The translations under genes were made by a program, and so were the position numbers. The notes under the pieces are model-generated. The model did not search any database. It was not told the DNA's origin and saw only the letters and a list, made by a program, of their open reading frames with translations. This document shows positions 34,637-43,477 of a DNA stretch of 46,344 nt, piece after piece (position 1 is the stretch's first letter; every line of letters starts with the position of its first letter). The stretch is taken from NCBI GenBank assembly GCA_024642485.1, contig JAHEAY010000008.1:1-46344 (forward strand), read 5' to 3'. Origin of the DNA: Cytophagaceae bacterium. Lineage in GTDB: Bacteria > Bacteroidota > Bacteroidia > Cytophagales > Spirosomataceae.

Positions 34637-34637
34637 T

Positions 34638-35690
34638 ATGAGCTTACGATTTTTACATTTAACTGTCAAAGACATCACGGAGGAAACACCGGATACGAAA
34701 ACCATTCATTTTTGGCATCCCATCCATGATACCTTGCATTATTTGGCAGGTCAATTTTTAACGGTTATTCCCAACATTGCTGGCGAAAAACCGCGCAGAA
34801 GTTATTCGCTTTCGTCTTCTCCTGCGACGGATATGTCACCCGCAATTACCGTAAAACGAATTTCGGGCGGATTGGTTTCTAATTTTCTATGTGACAACGT
34901 GAAGGTCGGGGATAGTCTCGAGGTGATCGAACCCATGGGGAATTTTGTAATTGAGCCGGATGCGGATGCTACCAAAAACTATGTATTTGTGGGGGCAGGA
35001 TCTGGAGTTACGCCGCTGATGTCCATGATCAAAACGCTTTTGCACAAAGAACCTAAATCAAAAATTCACTTGATTTATGGATCGCGCCATGAAGATCAAA
35101 TCATCTTCAAAAAACAATTGGATGTTTTGGAGAAGGAATATGCTGACCGATTTACGGTTTTACATGTGATTAGCCAACCAGCAGCCAATTGGCCTGGATT
35201 GAAAGGGCGAATTAATCAGGCCTCAACGGTATATTATTTGAAACAAGAATTAGGCATTGACATCGCCAAGGCACATTATTATTTGTGCGGACCGCTTGAA
35301 ATGATGGAAGAAGTGCAAAGAGCTTTGGGGATTTTCGAAGTGCCTAGTAGCCAAATTCATAAAGAGCTATTCAATACCGCGCCTTCGGTGGAGACCGCGG
35401 CGTCCGACAACGATGTAGCACGTGAAATCACGTTGATCTACGAAGGAAAAGAGCATCAAGTTACAGTTCAGCCACATGAAACAATATTAGAAGCTGCACT
35501 TGAAGCAGATTTAGATATCCCCTATTCTTGCCAGGCAGGCATGTGTACGGCTTGCATGGGATTATGTAAATCAGGTAACGTCGTAATGGATGAAGAAGAT
35601 GGTTTGACTGCCGGTGAAATTGCCAAAGGCTATGTCTTAACATGCGTGGCACATCCTACGAGCGATGGGGTGGTGATTGACCTCGATTAA
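34638..35690 (+). CDS. PaaE-like flavin/2Fe-2S reductase
   Basis: NAD(P)H-dependent electron-transfer protein of 350 residues. FAD domain with RSYSLSS (54-60), NAD(P) domain with GAGSGVTPLMSM (119-130) and the CGPLEMM end motif, then a C-terminal plant-type 2Fe-2S ferredoxin domain (about 262-350) with Cys298, Cys303, Cys306 and Cys336. This order (reductase then ferredoxin) is that of PaaE and related oxygenase reductases. No oxygenase gene is adjacent, so its partner is unknown. The start at 34638 lies one base after the preceding stop. A GGGGC-GCAA-GCCCC terminator follows. Confidence 0.9.
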   Translation: MSLRFLHLTVKDITEETPDTKTIHFWHPIHDTLHYLAGQFLTVIPNIAGEKPRRSYSLSSSPATDMSPAITVKRISGGLVSNFLCDNVKVGDSLEVIEPMGNFVIEPDADATKNYVFVGAGSGVTPLMSMIKTLLHKEPKSKIHLIYGSRHEDQIIFKKQLDVLEKEYADRFTVLHVISQPAANWPGLKGRINQASTVYYLKQELGIDIAKAHYYLCGPLEMMEEVQRALGIFEVPSSQIHKELFNTAPSVETAASDNDVAREITLIYEGKEHQVTVQPHETILEAALEADLDIPYSCQAGMCTACMGLCKSGNVVMDEEDGLTAGEIAKGYVLTCVAHPTSDGVVIDLD

Positions 35691-35702
35691 ATTATCAGTT
35701 TT

Positions 35703-35725
35703 AAGGGGCGCAAGCCCCTTTTTTC
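35703..35725 (+). terminator. Rho-independent terminator after the reductase gene
   Basis: AAGGGGC, tetraloop GCAA, GCCCCTT and then TTTT: a tight GC-rich stem with a T-tract, starting 12 bases after the stop codon. Confidence 0.8.
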
Positions 35726-35729
35726 TTAC

Positions 35730-35805
35730 TACCTTTGGCAATCCTCCAAGGTTTGCCAAAGGTAAGTGTTGATACCCAAAGGTAAGTGTTGATCCCGAAA
35801 GGTAG
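35730..35805. repeat. intergenic inverted and 20-bp tandem repeats
   Basis: A perfect 12-bp inverted repeat TACCTTTGGCAA (35730-35741) / TTGCCAAAGGTA (35753-35764) runs into a 20-bp tandem unit AAAGGTAAGTGTTGATACCC starting at 35758 and 35778, with a partial third copy (AAAGGTA) at 35798. The second unit differs at its end (GATCCCG). TACCTTTG, within each arm, matches the TAnnTTTG -7 octamer, on plus in the first arm and on minus in the others. The block fills the gap between the convergent reductase and aldo/keto reductase genes. Confidence 0.85.
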
Positions 35806-35812
35806 GGTGGAA

Positions 35813-36634
35813 TTAAAAATCCCGTGGATCCCAAGCCACTCGCGTATTATCATACAAAACAGCCAACCGAGCCATATCTTCAGCATCCAAGGCAAAATCA
35901 AAGACTTCCGCATTTTCAATCATCCGCTCCGGATTGATCGACTTTGGTATCGTCACGGCTCCTTGCTCAATGACCCAACGAATCAAAATTTGATAAGTTG
36001 ATTTAGACCATTTTCGCGCGATGTCAACCAAAACCGGATGTTCTTTTTTCAGTCCACGAACCACCGGCGCATAGCCCTCCACTTGAATATTATTTTGCTT
36101 GCAAAAAGCGAGCTCCTCCGGCAAATAGCAAAAAGGACTCAACTCAATCTGATTCACCGCTGGACAAACATGCGCATAAACAAATAATTCCTCTAAATGC
36201 TTTTGGTAATAATTTGACACTCCGATGGAATGCACAACGCCTTGCTCATGTAGCGATTCCAAAGCCTTCCACGTTTCTTTGCGATGCTGATCCTTCGGCC
36301 AATGAATCAAATACAAATCCAAATAATCTAAAGCCAAATCCTTCAAGGACTTCTCAAAAGCGCGCATCGTGGAATCATATCCCATGTCATCCATCCATAC
36401 TTTGCTTGTCACAAATAATTCCCTTCGAGGAACTCCGACTTGCTTTAAAGCCTGCCCCACTTCAATTTCATTCCCATAAATTGCCGCAGCATCAAATAGT
36501 CGATAGCCAACAGCTAATGCAGCTTCCACCGCTTGTCCTACTTCCTGCTGCTGTTCTGGGGCGTAAACTCCCAAGCCCAAGGCTGGCATTGAAATCCCAT
36601 TATTTAATTGAACGGATGGTATTTGTAGATTCAT
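35813..36634 (-). CDS. aldo/keto reductase
   Basis: NADPH-dependent carbonyl reductase, (beta/alpha)8 barrel of 273 residues. The catalytic tetrad is visible: Asp48, Tyr53 (FDAAAIYGNE), Lys78 (VTSKVW) and His111 (YLIHWP). NADP-binding residues lie in QGAVTIPKSINPERM near the C-terminus. The ATG at 36634 begins MNLQIPSVQLNNG, the usual family start; the frame runs on upstream without family likeness. A promoter TTG-N21-TAGCTTTA lies 18 bases or more upstream. Substrate broad or unknown. Confidence 0.9.
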   Translation of the reverse strand: MNLQIPSVQLNNGISMPALGLGVYAPEQQQEVGQAVEAALAVGYRLFDAAAIYGNEIEVGQALKQVGVPRRELFVTSKVWMDDMGYDSTMRAFEKSLKDLALDYLDLYLIHWPKDQHRKETWKALESLHEQGVVHSIGVSNYYQKHLEELFVYAHVCPAVNQIELSPFCYLPEELAFCKQNNIQVEGYAPVVRGLKKEHPVLVDIARKWSKSTYQILIRWVIEQGAVTIPKSINPERMIENAEVFDFALDAEDMARLAVLYDNTRVAWDPRDF

Positions 36635-36651
36635 ATCGCTAAAATTAGATT

Positions 36652-36683
36652 TAAAGCTAGCCAAATTTGATGTATTTTTACAA
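36652..36683 (-). promoter_or_regulatory. promoter of the aldo/keto reductase gene
   Basis: Minus-strand TTG (36683-36681), 21 bases, then TAGCTTTA (36659-36652), one base from the TAnnTTTG consensus. Confidence 0.4.
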
Positions 36684-36695
36684 AAAATTAAGCAC

Positions 36696-38423
36696 ATGAC
36701 CCGACAAGTATCCGCCCAAAACATCCAACGAAAATTTCTTGCACAAGACTTTCAATTAAGCACATGGGAAAGCGTTTTGCCTTATTTCGAGCAACTCAGC
36801 GAAACGAAAATTAATTCCTTAGCGGACCTCATTCAGTTTTGCGAAAACCGTTCTGAACTGGAAAGTTATTTGTCGGAAAACTTCGCCTGGCGTTACATCA
36901 AAATGTCCTGTGACAATCAAAATGAGGCGCACCAACAAAGCTATCAGCAATTTGTCAATGAGATCATGCCGAACGCATCGGTTTTCGATGATGCTTGGAA
37001 TAAGAAAGTAACCGAGAGCCCATTCGTTTCCGAACTTCCTGAAACAGGTTATGCGGTTATGTTGCGCGGCATGAAGAAATCCATTGAGATTTTTCGGGAA
37101 GAAAACATTCCCCTATTTACGGAATTGCAAAACCTGCAAACACAATATGGTGCAGCAACAGGTTCGTTAATGGTGGAAATTGATGGAGAAGAAAAAACAC
37201 TCCAACAAGCCAATGCTTATTTAGAATCGACAGACCGCACCAAACGCCAAGACGTATACAAAAAAGTATCGGATGCGCGTTTAGCCATCCAAGAAAAACT
37301 GGATGACTTATTCACGCAATTAGTTGAAAAACGAAATCAAGTAGCGCTGAACGCAGACTTCGCAAATTACCGAGATTATGCCTTTGCGAGTCTTGGACGC
37401 TTTGATTACAGCCCGGCGGATTGCTTTGAATTTCATGCAGCAGTAGCTAATACTGTTGTTCCGATCATCAACCAACAAGCAGAAAAACGCAAAAAAACCT
37501 TAGGACTCGAAGCCTTGAAACCTTGGGACAAGTCGGTGGACGTACTCGGCCGCAAGCCCTTGAAACCCTTTGAAACAGGACAGGAACTTTTAGATAAAAC
37601 GATACAAGTATTCGAAAACATTGATCCATTTTTAAGCGATTGCTTGAAGGAAATGGTGAAATTAGATCGCTTTGATTTGGACTCGCGGAAAGGTAAAAAT
37701 CCAGGTGGATACAATTACCCGTTGGAAGAAAGCGGATTTCCTTTCATTTTCATGAATGCGGCAGGTCAAGTTCGTGATATGGTGACCTTGCTACACGAAG
37801 GCGGGCACGCTGTACATTCGATTTTGACAAAAGATTTGGCCTTGAATGCTTTCCGCAATTTCCCATCAGAAGTCGCAGAACTCGCGTCCATGAGCATGGA
37901 ATTAATCACGATGGATCAGTGGGATCAATATTTCCAAGATCCGAAAGATGCCAAGCGAGCAAAAATTAAGCATTTAGAAGACATTTTAGATACATTGCCG
38001 TGGGTGGCGACGATAGATGCATTCCAACATTGGATTTATGAAAATCCAACACATAGCATTGAAGAACGTAGTGAGGCCTGGGATCGCATCTTTTCGACAT
38101 TCTCGGATTCAATTACGGATTGGTCGGGGATCGAACATGTAAAAGCGAAGCTTTGGCAGAAGCAATTACATTTATTTGAGGTCCCATTTTACTACATCGA
38201 ATATGCGATCGCACAATTAGGCGCATTGGCCGTTTGGCGTAATTATTGCCAAAATCCGAACAAGGCATTGAATCAATATTTAGATGCCTTGAGCTTAGGT
38301 TATACCAAGCCCATGAAAGAAATTTATGCAACAGCGGGTATTTCCTTCAACTTCAGTCAAGCCTACATCGCTGAGTTAATGAATTTTCTAGTTGAAAAAA
38401 TTAATCAATTAGAAGAAAGCTAA
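36696..38423 (+). CDS. M3 family oligoendopeptidase (PepF-like)
   Basis: Cytoplasmic zinc metallopeptidase of 575 residues that degrades oligopeptides. The HEGGH zinc motif lies at 367-371 (LLHEGGHAVHSIL), with the third ligand Glu in the SEVAELASMSMEL helix (about 390-402). The helical N-terminal half and the C-terminal FEVPFYYIEYAIAQLGA block fit the M3 fold. No signal peptide. It is divergent from the aldo/keto reductase gene; a TATTTTTA at 36673-36680 may be its -7 element. Confidence 0.92.
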   Translation: MTRQVSAQNIQRKFLAQDFQLSTWESVLPYFEQLSETKINSLADLIQFCENRSELESYLSENFAWRYIKMSCDNQNEAHQQSYQQFVNEIMPNASVFDDAWNKKVTESPFVSELPETGYAVMLRGMKKSIEIFREENIPLFTELQNLQTQYGAATGSLMVEIDGEEKTLQQANAYLESTDRTKRQDVYKKVSDARLAIQEKLDDLFTQLVEKRNQVALNADFANYRDYAFASLGRFDYSPADCFEFHAAVANTVVPIINQQAEKRKKTLGLEALKPWDKSVDVLGRKPLKPFETGQELLDKTIQVFENIDPFLSDCLKEMVKLDRFDLDSRKGKNPGGYNYPLEESGFPFIFMNAAGQVRDMVTLLHEGGHAVHSILTKDLALNAFRNFPSEVAELASMSMELITMDQWDQYFQDPKDAKRAKIKHLEDILDTLPWVATIDAFQHWIYENPTHSIEERSEAWDRIFSTFSDSITDWSGIEHVKAKLWQKQLHLFEVPFYYIEYAIAQLGALAVWRNYCQNPNKALNQYLDALSLGYTKPMKEIYATAGISFNFSQAYIAELMNFLVEKINQLEES

Positions 38424-38440
38424 TTTTTTTAAACCAAAAA

Positions 38441-38468
38441 TTGGCCTTATTTTTGCAACGTATTTTTG
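38441..38468 (+). promoter_or_regulatory. doubled -7 promoter of the small lipoprotein gene
   Basis: TTG (38441-38443), 17 bases, then TATTTTTG (38461-38468). A second exact TATTTTTG lies at 38448-38455. The two identical -7 octamers 13 bases apart predict two start sites within 27 bases of the ATG at 38482. Confidence 0.5.
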
Positions 38469-38481
38469 TCCAAAGAGAACA

Positions 38482-38730
38482 ATGAAATTAAAAAATCTAC
38501 TTCCAATTGTTGCCATTGCGCTAGTAGCTACGGCTTGTGATTACCAAAAGAACAACCGCATCAAACAAAAAGATTTGCACGCAGGTGACGAATATGTTTA
38601 TGGTGTACACCCAGATTCAGCTGCCGTTCAGACTAAAAATACGTACACAGCGAAACCAGAATTAGAAGTTCGTGCTAACGCAATTCGCGAGCACTTATTC
38701 CAAGGGAAAGAAATTTCAAAAGGAAACTAA
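38482..38730 (+). CDS. small lipoprotein of unknown function
   Basis: Protein of 82 residues with a lipoprotein signal: MKLKNLLPIVAIALVATAC, lipid-modified Cys19 in the lipobox VATAC. The mature part is polar (DYQKNNRIKQKDLHAGDEY, VYGVHPDSAAVQ) and ends in a short helix (RANAIREHLFQGKE). I do not recognise the family. It has its own doubled promoter and terminator, the layout of a well-expressed single gene. Confidence 0.82.
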   Translation: MKLKNLLPIVAIALVATACDYQKNNRIKQKDLHAGDEYVYGVHPDSAAVQTKNTYTAKPELEVRANAIREHLFQGKEISKGN

Positions 38731-38751
38731 TTAACAATATTATTTGAAAAG

Positions 38752-38779
38752 AAAGCCGGTCCAAGACTGGCTTTTTTTA
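38752..38779 (+). terminator. Rho-independent terminator after the small lipoprotein
   Basis: AAAGCCGGTC, loop CAA, GACTGGCTTT and a run of T residues (one G:U pair). It sits 21 bases after the stop codon and ends just before the convergent membrane-protein gene. Confidence 0.8.
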
Positions 38780-38784
38780 TGCCC

Positions 38785-39231
38785 CTATTTGATTAGTAAA
38801 TCTCGGAGGAAGGTCAACTGGTAAAACATGACCGTAAACACTACTGCCCAGAAAATCCCAGAAATGGCCATGAAAAACAACACGCGCGGTGTGGGAACCT
38901 TGAATGATAAAGCTAGTAAGCTTCCGCCAATCGGCGTAAAAAGCAAAGGTGTCATCACAGCAATCCCCTTGATTCCAAAACGCTGCCAAACACGAACGGC
39001 ATAACGCGCGCGGCCTGAAAATAATTTGGGTTTTTGAACGCGAAGTCGGGCAATTTGCTGAACGATAAAGCGTCCCATCGTTAACATAATCGTCACCGTT
39101 GTCATCATCCCCAACCAAGTACAAAGAATGGTTTCGATCATCGAAAGCCCTAAACCAAAACCGGTTAAAGGTCCCGCGACAAATTTAATCGACGATGCGG
39201 CCATAACCGCAAAATAAGCTCCCCATTGCAT
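38785..39231 (-). CDS. conserved membrane protein, possibly small-multidrug-export-like
   Basis: Inner-membrane protein of 148 residues with about four hydrophobic stretches: IKFVAGPLTGFGLGLSM, CTWLGMMTTVTIMLTMG, GIAVMTPLLFTPIGGSLLAL and ATPRVLFF-like region with GIFWAVVFTVMFYQL. A basic central loop (RLRVQKPKLFSGRARYAVRVW) lies between them. The FTPIGGSLLAL segment recalls small multidrug exporter/VTT-like proteins, but I am not sure of the family. Its ATG overlaps the dsbD stop (TAATG), so it is made with DsbD. Confidence 0.65.
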   Translation of the reverse strand: MQWGAYFAVMAASSIKFVAGPLTGFGLGLSMIETILCTWLGMMTTVTIMLTMGRFIVQQIARLRVQKPKLFSGRARYAVRVWQRFGIKGIAVMTPLLFTPIGGSLLALSFKVPTPRVLFFMAISGIFWAVVFTVMFYQLTFLRDLLIK

Positions 39232-41150
39232 TAGTTGGCCGCTTGATAAATAGCTAATCCTTGATCTAAAAAGGACACGAAATGATTAATGTCTGCGTCA
39301 AATGCTACCGGCTTCACCATAGGTGCAGCATCCTTGCGCGGGTCCAACAAGACATAATGCGGCTGGGCATTCGAATTAAAGCGAGCGATTTGAAAATCGA
39401 GGTTTTGATCCCCTAAGGTTTTCTTTTCTTGGCCATCCACTTTTGAAACGTACCATTGATCCGCTGGTAATTCAGTCTTGTCATCACAGTAAAGCGCAAC
39501 AACAACGTATTTTTCCTGTAAGCGTTTTAATACCTGTGGGTCCGACCATACATTCTCTTCCATTTTCCGACAGTTCACACAGCCGTGACCGGTGAAATCG
39601 ATGAATAAAGGTTTATTGACTTTCAGCGCATAGGTTTTGGCTTCTTCAAAATCAAAGAACCCTTGCAAGCCCAAAGGCAAGGTTAGAAAATCTGCATATT
39701 TCTTTTGGCCTTGGTCCGTTTTCACGGGTGCACTGACAATCGATGTAGACTCTTTGAAGTCTTGAGAGCTTAATGGAGGCAACCAGCCCGACAAACCTTT
39801 CAAAGGTGCACCGAACATTCCTGGAATTAAATAAATCACAAAAGCTAAAACAGCCGTAGCGAACAAGGTGCGCGGTACGGAAAGGTTTTTAGCAGGCCCA
39901 TCATGCGGCAAGGAAATCTTCCCGAATAAATACAAAGTCAAGGCTGTAAACACCGCAATCCAGATCGCTAAGAAAATCTCACGATCTAATAAATGCCAGT
40001 GATAAACCTGATCAGCCACACTTAAAAATTTAAAGGCTAGTGCAATTTCTAAGAAGCCCAAAACAACCTTTACCTCATTCATCCAATTACCCGATTTAGG
40101 CAAAGATTTCATGAATCCAGGGAAGATGGCAAACAAGGTAAATGGAATCGCAAAGGCTAGGGAAAAGCCCAGCATACCAATGATCGGTTTCAAGAAAACC
40201 CCTTGCGATGCAGCTATAAGAATGGATCCAGCCAAAGGTCCTGTACAAGAAAAAGACACTAATACCAGCGTGAAAGCCATAAAAAAGACACCCATCAAGC
40301 CGCCTTTATCCGATTTGGCATCCACCGAATTCACCAAGCCAGAAGGCAAAACAATTTCGAATGCACCCAAGAAAGAGATACCGAAAAACACGAAAATAAC
40401 GAAGAACAGGAGATTCGGAATCCAATGGGTACTCAAGAAATTCGCAAAACTAGCCCCAGCAAAGAATGCGAGTATCGTTCCAAAAAAGACATAAATCAAT
40501 ACGATGAATAGCCCGTATAGAAATGCGAGACGCTTCCCTCCTTGTTTCTTCGTGAAGAAACTCACGGTCATCGGAATCAATGGATAAACACATGGGGTCA
40601 ATAGAGCTAATAATCCAGCTCCTAATGCCACAAAAAAGAATTCGATTAAGCCACCACCGGCTACATCAGAGGCTTTTTTTTTTGAGTCTTCCGTAGCTGA
40701 AATCTTGAAATTACCTTTGATTGGGACACAAAGTCCGCTTTCGTTTGAGCAGGTTTGGGAATCATAAGACCCATCAATCACCCAATTCTCCGATGTAATT
40801 TTAACTTTTTGGCGAAATTCCCCTTGCTCCGTGAAATACGTATAGGTTCCTCCCCAAATTTCTTTATCCTCTTTACTGTGTGGGTTAATCGCTTTCAAAG
40901 GCCCAACCGCCTCGACACCTAAACCCGGTTTTAACGAAATCGTCGTCACCACAGGTCCTAATTCCTTATCAAAATCGGATGAATACAAGTACCAACCTTT
41001 GTCGATCGAAACCTTAAATATCAACTCTGCCTCCTGGCCAACAGCAGGTTGAGCAGGAGATAATGTCCAAGACCATTTTGCTGGTGTGATTTTTTGACCG
41101 AATAGTTGAACTGAAAAGATCAGAAACAGGGCTAGGAATTTTAATTTCAT
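39231..41150 (-). CDS. dsbD: thiol:disulfide interchange protein DsbD
   Basis: Passes electrons from cytoplasmic thioredoxin to the periplasm, keeping apocytochrome c and other thiols reduced. The 639-residue protein has a signal peptide (about 1-19), an N-terminal DsbD-alpha domain (about 20-150) with Cys134/Cys141, an eight-helix core with Cys187 (LLTPCVYPLIP) and Cys302 (FSCTGPLAG), and a C-terminal thioredoxin domain with Cys524-Val-Asn-Cys527 (GHGCVNCRKM). All six functional cysteines are present. The ATG at 41150 opens a good signal peptide. It is the likely reductant for the Ccm pathway encoded 14 kb away, where no CcmG is seen. Confidence 0.95.
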   Translation of the reverse strand: MKLKFLALFLIFSVQLFGQKITPAKWSWTLSPAQPAVGQEAELIFKVSIDKGWYLYSSDFDKELGPVVTTISLKPGLGVEAVGPLKAINPHSKEDKEIWGGTYTYFTEQGEFRQKVKITSENWVIDGSYDSQTCSNESGLCVPIKGNFKISATEDSKKKASDVAGGGLIEFFFVALGAGLLALLTPCVYPLIPMTVSFFTKKQGGKRLAFLYGLFIVLIYVFFGTILAFFAGASFANFLSTHWIPNLLFFVIFVFFGISFLGAFEIVLPSGLVNSVDAKSDKGGLMGVFFMAFTLVLVSFSCTGPLAGSILIAASQGVFLKPIIGMLGFSLAFAIPFTLFAIFPGFMKSLPKSGNWMNEVKVVLGFLEIALAFKFLSVADQVYHWHLLDREIFLAIWIAVFTALTLYLFGKISLPHDGPAKNLSVPRTLFATAVLAFVIYLIPGMFGAPLKGLSGWLPPLSSQDFKESTSIVSAPVKTDQGQKKYADFLTLPLGLQGFFDFEEAKTYALKVNKPLFIDFTGHGCVNCRKMEENVWSDPQVLKRLQEKYVVVALYCDDKTELPADQWYVSKVDGQEKKTLGDQNLDFQIARFNSNAQPHYVLLDPRKDAAPMVKPVAFDADINHFVSFLDQGLAIYQAAN

Positions 41151-41171
41151 TTCTTGAAAAATTAATGCCTT

Positions 41172-41201
41172 CAAAATTACGCTTTTTTGTTGGGATACAA
41201 A
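41172..41201 (-). promoter_or_regulatory. promoter of the dsbD gene pair
   Basis: Minus-strand TTTG (41201-41198), 18 bases, TAATTTTG (41179-41172): both elements match the Bacteroidota consensus. Leader about 20-25 bases. Confidence 0.55.
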
Positions 41202-41305
41202 CCTCCTTTTTGTCGACAGAGTTCCCGCAATTAGCGTTTTTCTATTCAGATAAAAAAACGTAATTTTACAGCCTTAAAATACGTAATCAAGAACATCTTA
41301 TATTC

Positions 41306-42598
41306 ATGGCTGCTAGCACATTCCCTACCCAACGCGACAACGAAATTTTTTCACTGATTAGTCAAGAGGCTCACCGACAAGAATTCGGTATTGAGTTAAT
41401 TGCTTCTGAGAACTTTACATCCCCACAGGTGATGGAAGCGCAAGGAAGTGTTTTGACAAATAAATATGCGGAAGGACTTCCAGGGAAGCGTTATTATGGC
41501 GGTTGCGAAGTAGTAGATGAGGTTGAAACCTTGGCTATTGAGCGTGCAAAAAAATTGTTCGGAGCTACTTGGGCAAACGTACAACCACACTCAGGTGCAC
41601 AAGCGAATGCAGCTGTTTTTCTTTCGTTTTTAAATCCAGGCGATAAAATTTTAGGATTTGATTTGTCACATGGCGGTCACTTATCGCACGGTTCTCCAGT
41701 CAATTTCTCTGGAAAATACTTTCAAGCATTCTTCTACGGTGTAGAAAAAGAAACCGGTTTAATCGACTGGGACAAAGTAGAAGCAACTGCTTTAAAAGAA
41801 AAACCAAGATTGATCATTTGTGGTGCATCCGCTTACTCACGCGATTGGGATTATGCGCGTTTGCGTGCGATTGCTGATCAAGTAGGTGCCATCTTATTAG
41901 CAGATATTTCACACCCTTCGGCATTAATCGCGAAAGGTTTGTTGAACAACCCGATGCAACATTGCCATATCGTTACGACTACAACACACAAAACATTGCG
42001 TGGACCACGTGGTGGTTTGATCATGATGGGCAACGATTTTGAAAACCCATTTGGTTTCAAAACATTGAAAGGTGATTTGAAATTAATGTCGGCTTGTTTA
42101 GACGGCGCCGTATTCCCAGGAACACAAGGCGGCCCATTAGAGCACGTAATTGCTGCCAAAGCAATCGCGTTTGGGGAAGCATTAACGCCAACATTCGAAA
42201 CCTACGCGAAGCAAGTGCAATCGAATGCACAAGCAATGGCGAAGGCATTTTTGGCAAAAGGATATGATATCATTTCAGGTGGAACAGACAATCATTTAAT
42301 GTTGATCGACTTACGTCCAAAAGGCTTAAGCGGTAAATTGGCAGAAAATACGTTGATCCAAGCGGATATTACGATTAACAAAAACATGGTACCATTTGAT
42401 GACAAATCTCCATTTGTTACATCGGGTATGCGTGTGGGTACAGCGGCGATGACGACGCGTGGCTTGAAAGAATCAGACATGTCTCAAATTGTTGAGATGG
42501 TGGACAAAGCTTTGATGAACCACGATAACGAGGCTGTATTAAAAACAATCAAAGGAGAAGTAAACGAATGGGTGAAACAATTCCCATTATATCTATAA
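41306..42598 (+). CDS. glyA: serine hydroxymethyltransferase
   Basis: PLP enzyme that interconverts serine and glycine with tetrahydrofolate, supplying one-carbon units. The 430-residue protein has [11 protein letters not shown], the N-terminal [18 protein letters not shown] region, and [17 protein letters not shown] with PLP-binding Lys229. The length is usual. The upstream 155-base gap is shared with dsbD; a TAATTTTA (41261-41268) may be its -7 element. An imperfect dyad around 41258-41286 (ACGTAATTTTA and TTAAAATACGT) overlaps it and could be an operator. Start of the glyA-tatC-uup-VF530 unit. Confidence 0.96.
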   Translation: MAASTFPTQRDNEIFSLISQEAHRQEFGIELIASENFTSPQVMEAQGSVLTNKYAEGLPGKRYYGGCEVVDEVETLAIERAKKLFGATWANVQPHSGAQANAAVFLSFLNPGDKILGFDLSHGGHLSHGSPVNFSGKYFQAFFYGVEKETGLIDWDKVEATALKEKPRLIICGASAYSRDWDYARLRAIADQVGAILLADISHPSALIAKGLLNNPMQHCHIVTTTTHKTLRGPRGGLIMMGNDFENPFGFKTLKGDLKLMSACLDGAVFPGTQGGPLEHVIAAKAIAFGEALTPTFETYAKQVQSNAQAMAKAFLAKGYDIISGGTDNHLMLIDLRPKGLSGKLAENTLIQADITINKNMVPFDDKSPFVTSGMRVGTAAMTTRGLKESDMSQIVEMVDKALMNHDNEAVLKTIKGEVNEWVKQFPLYL

Positions 42599-42607
42599 TA
42601 AACGAAA

Positions 42608-43471
42608 ATGGCATTAGATCAAGATTGGGACGATGAATTAGACGAGGAGAAGGATGGGACAGAAATGTCCTTTCTCGATCACCTGGAGGAATTGCGCTGG
42701 CACATCATCCGGTCCATCGCCGCTATCTTGATTTTTACCATTGCAGCCTGGATATTCCGTAATGAAATCTTCGGAATCATCATCATGGGACCTACCAAAG
42801 TGGATTTTTGGACGAATCAAGTCCTTTGCCGCTTAGCAGATGTTACTGGGATGACAAGTCTTTGCATGCAGCAAGCCGATTTTATCTTGCAGTCTAGAGA
42901 AGTTTCAGGCCAATTCATGATGGCCTTGACGCAATCGATTATTGTGGGATTAATGTTCGCGTTTCCGTATGCATTTTACGAGGTTTGGCGCTTCATTCGT
43001 CCAGGTCTTAAATCTAAGGAATTAAAAGCGGCACGTGGTGCGGTTTTCTGGGTATCCATGTTGTTCTTCATCGGTGTATCGTTCGGATACTTCGTTGTAG
43101 CACCCATGGCGATCAATTTCTTGGCTAATTTCAAGTTGGACCCATCCATCCAAAATCAATTTGACATCAACGATTACATCTCGTTATTGTCGATGTTGAC
43201 ACTCGCTTGCGGCTTAACATTCCAATTACCCATGGTTGCGTTCGTATTGTCGCAAGTGGGTATTTTGACGCCCTCATTCATGCGTGAATACCGCAAGCAT
43301 GCTTTGATCGTCATCTTGTTAGTGGCAGCGATTATTACGCCATCACCGGATGTGATTTCCCAATTGCTGGTCGCATTTCCACTTTTCGGATTATACGAAA
43401 TCAGCATCATCGTTTCGGGCCGTGTATTACGCAGAAAAATGCGTGAAGAGGCTGCAGAAGCAAACGACTAA
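42608..43471 (+). CDS. tatC: Sec-independent protein translocase TatC
   Basis: Core receptor of the Tat pathway, binding twin-arginine signal peptides of folded proteins. The 287-residue protein starts with an acidic tail (DWDDELDEEKDG) and then the typical FLDHLEELRWHIIRS, six predicted helices with PYAFYEVWRFIRPGLKSKE and GVSFGYFVVAP, and the C-terminal RKHALIVILLVAAIITPSPD. TatA/B are not in the window. Nine bases after glyA. Confidence 0.95.
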   Translation: MALDQDWDDELDEEKDGTEMSFLDHLEELRWHIIRSIAAILIFTIAAWIFRNEIFGIIIMGPTKVDFWTNQVLCRLADVTGMTSLCMQQADFILQSREVSGQFMMALTQSIIVGLMFAFPYAFYEVWRFIRPGLKSKELKAARGAVFWVSMLFFIGVSFGYFVVAPMAINFLANFKLDPSIQNQFDINDYISLLSMLTLACGLTFQLPMVAFVLSQVGILTPSFMREYRKHALIVILLVAAIITPSPDVISQLLVAFPLFGLYEISIIVSGRVLRRKMREEAAEAND

Positions 43472-43477
43472 AACCTT

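Noticed and set aside
35757-35805. Short tandem repeats considered as a CRISPR array
   Set aside because: Period is exactly 20 bases with no unique spacers between copies, only 2.4 copies, and no cas genes nearby.
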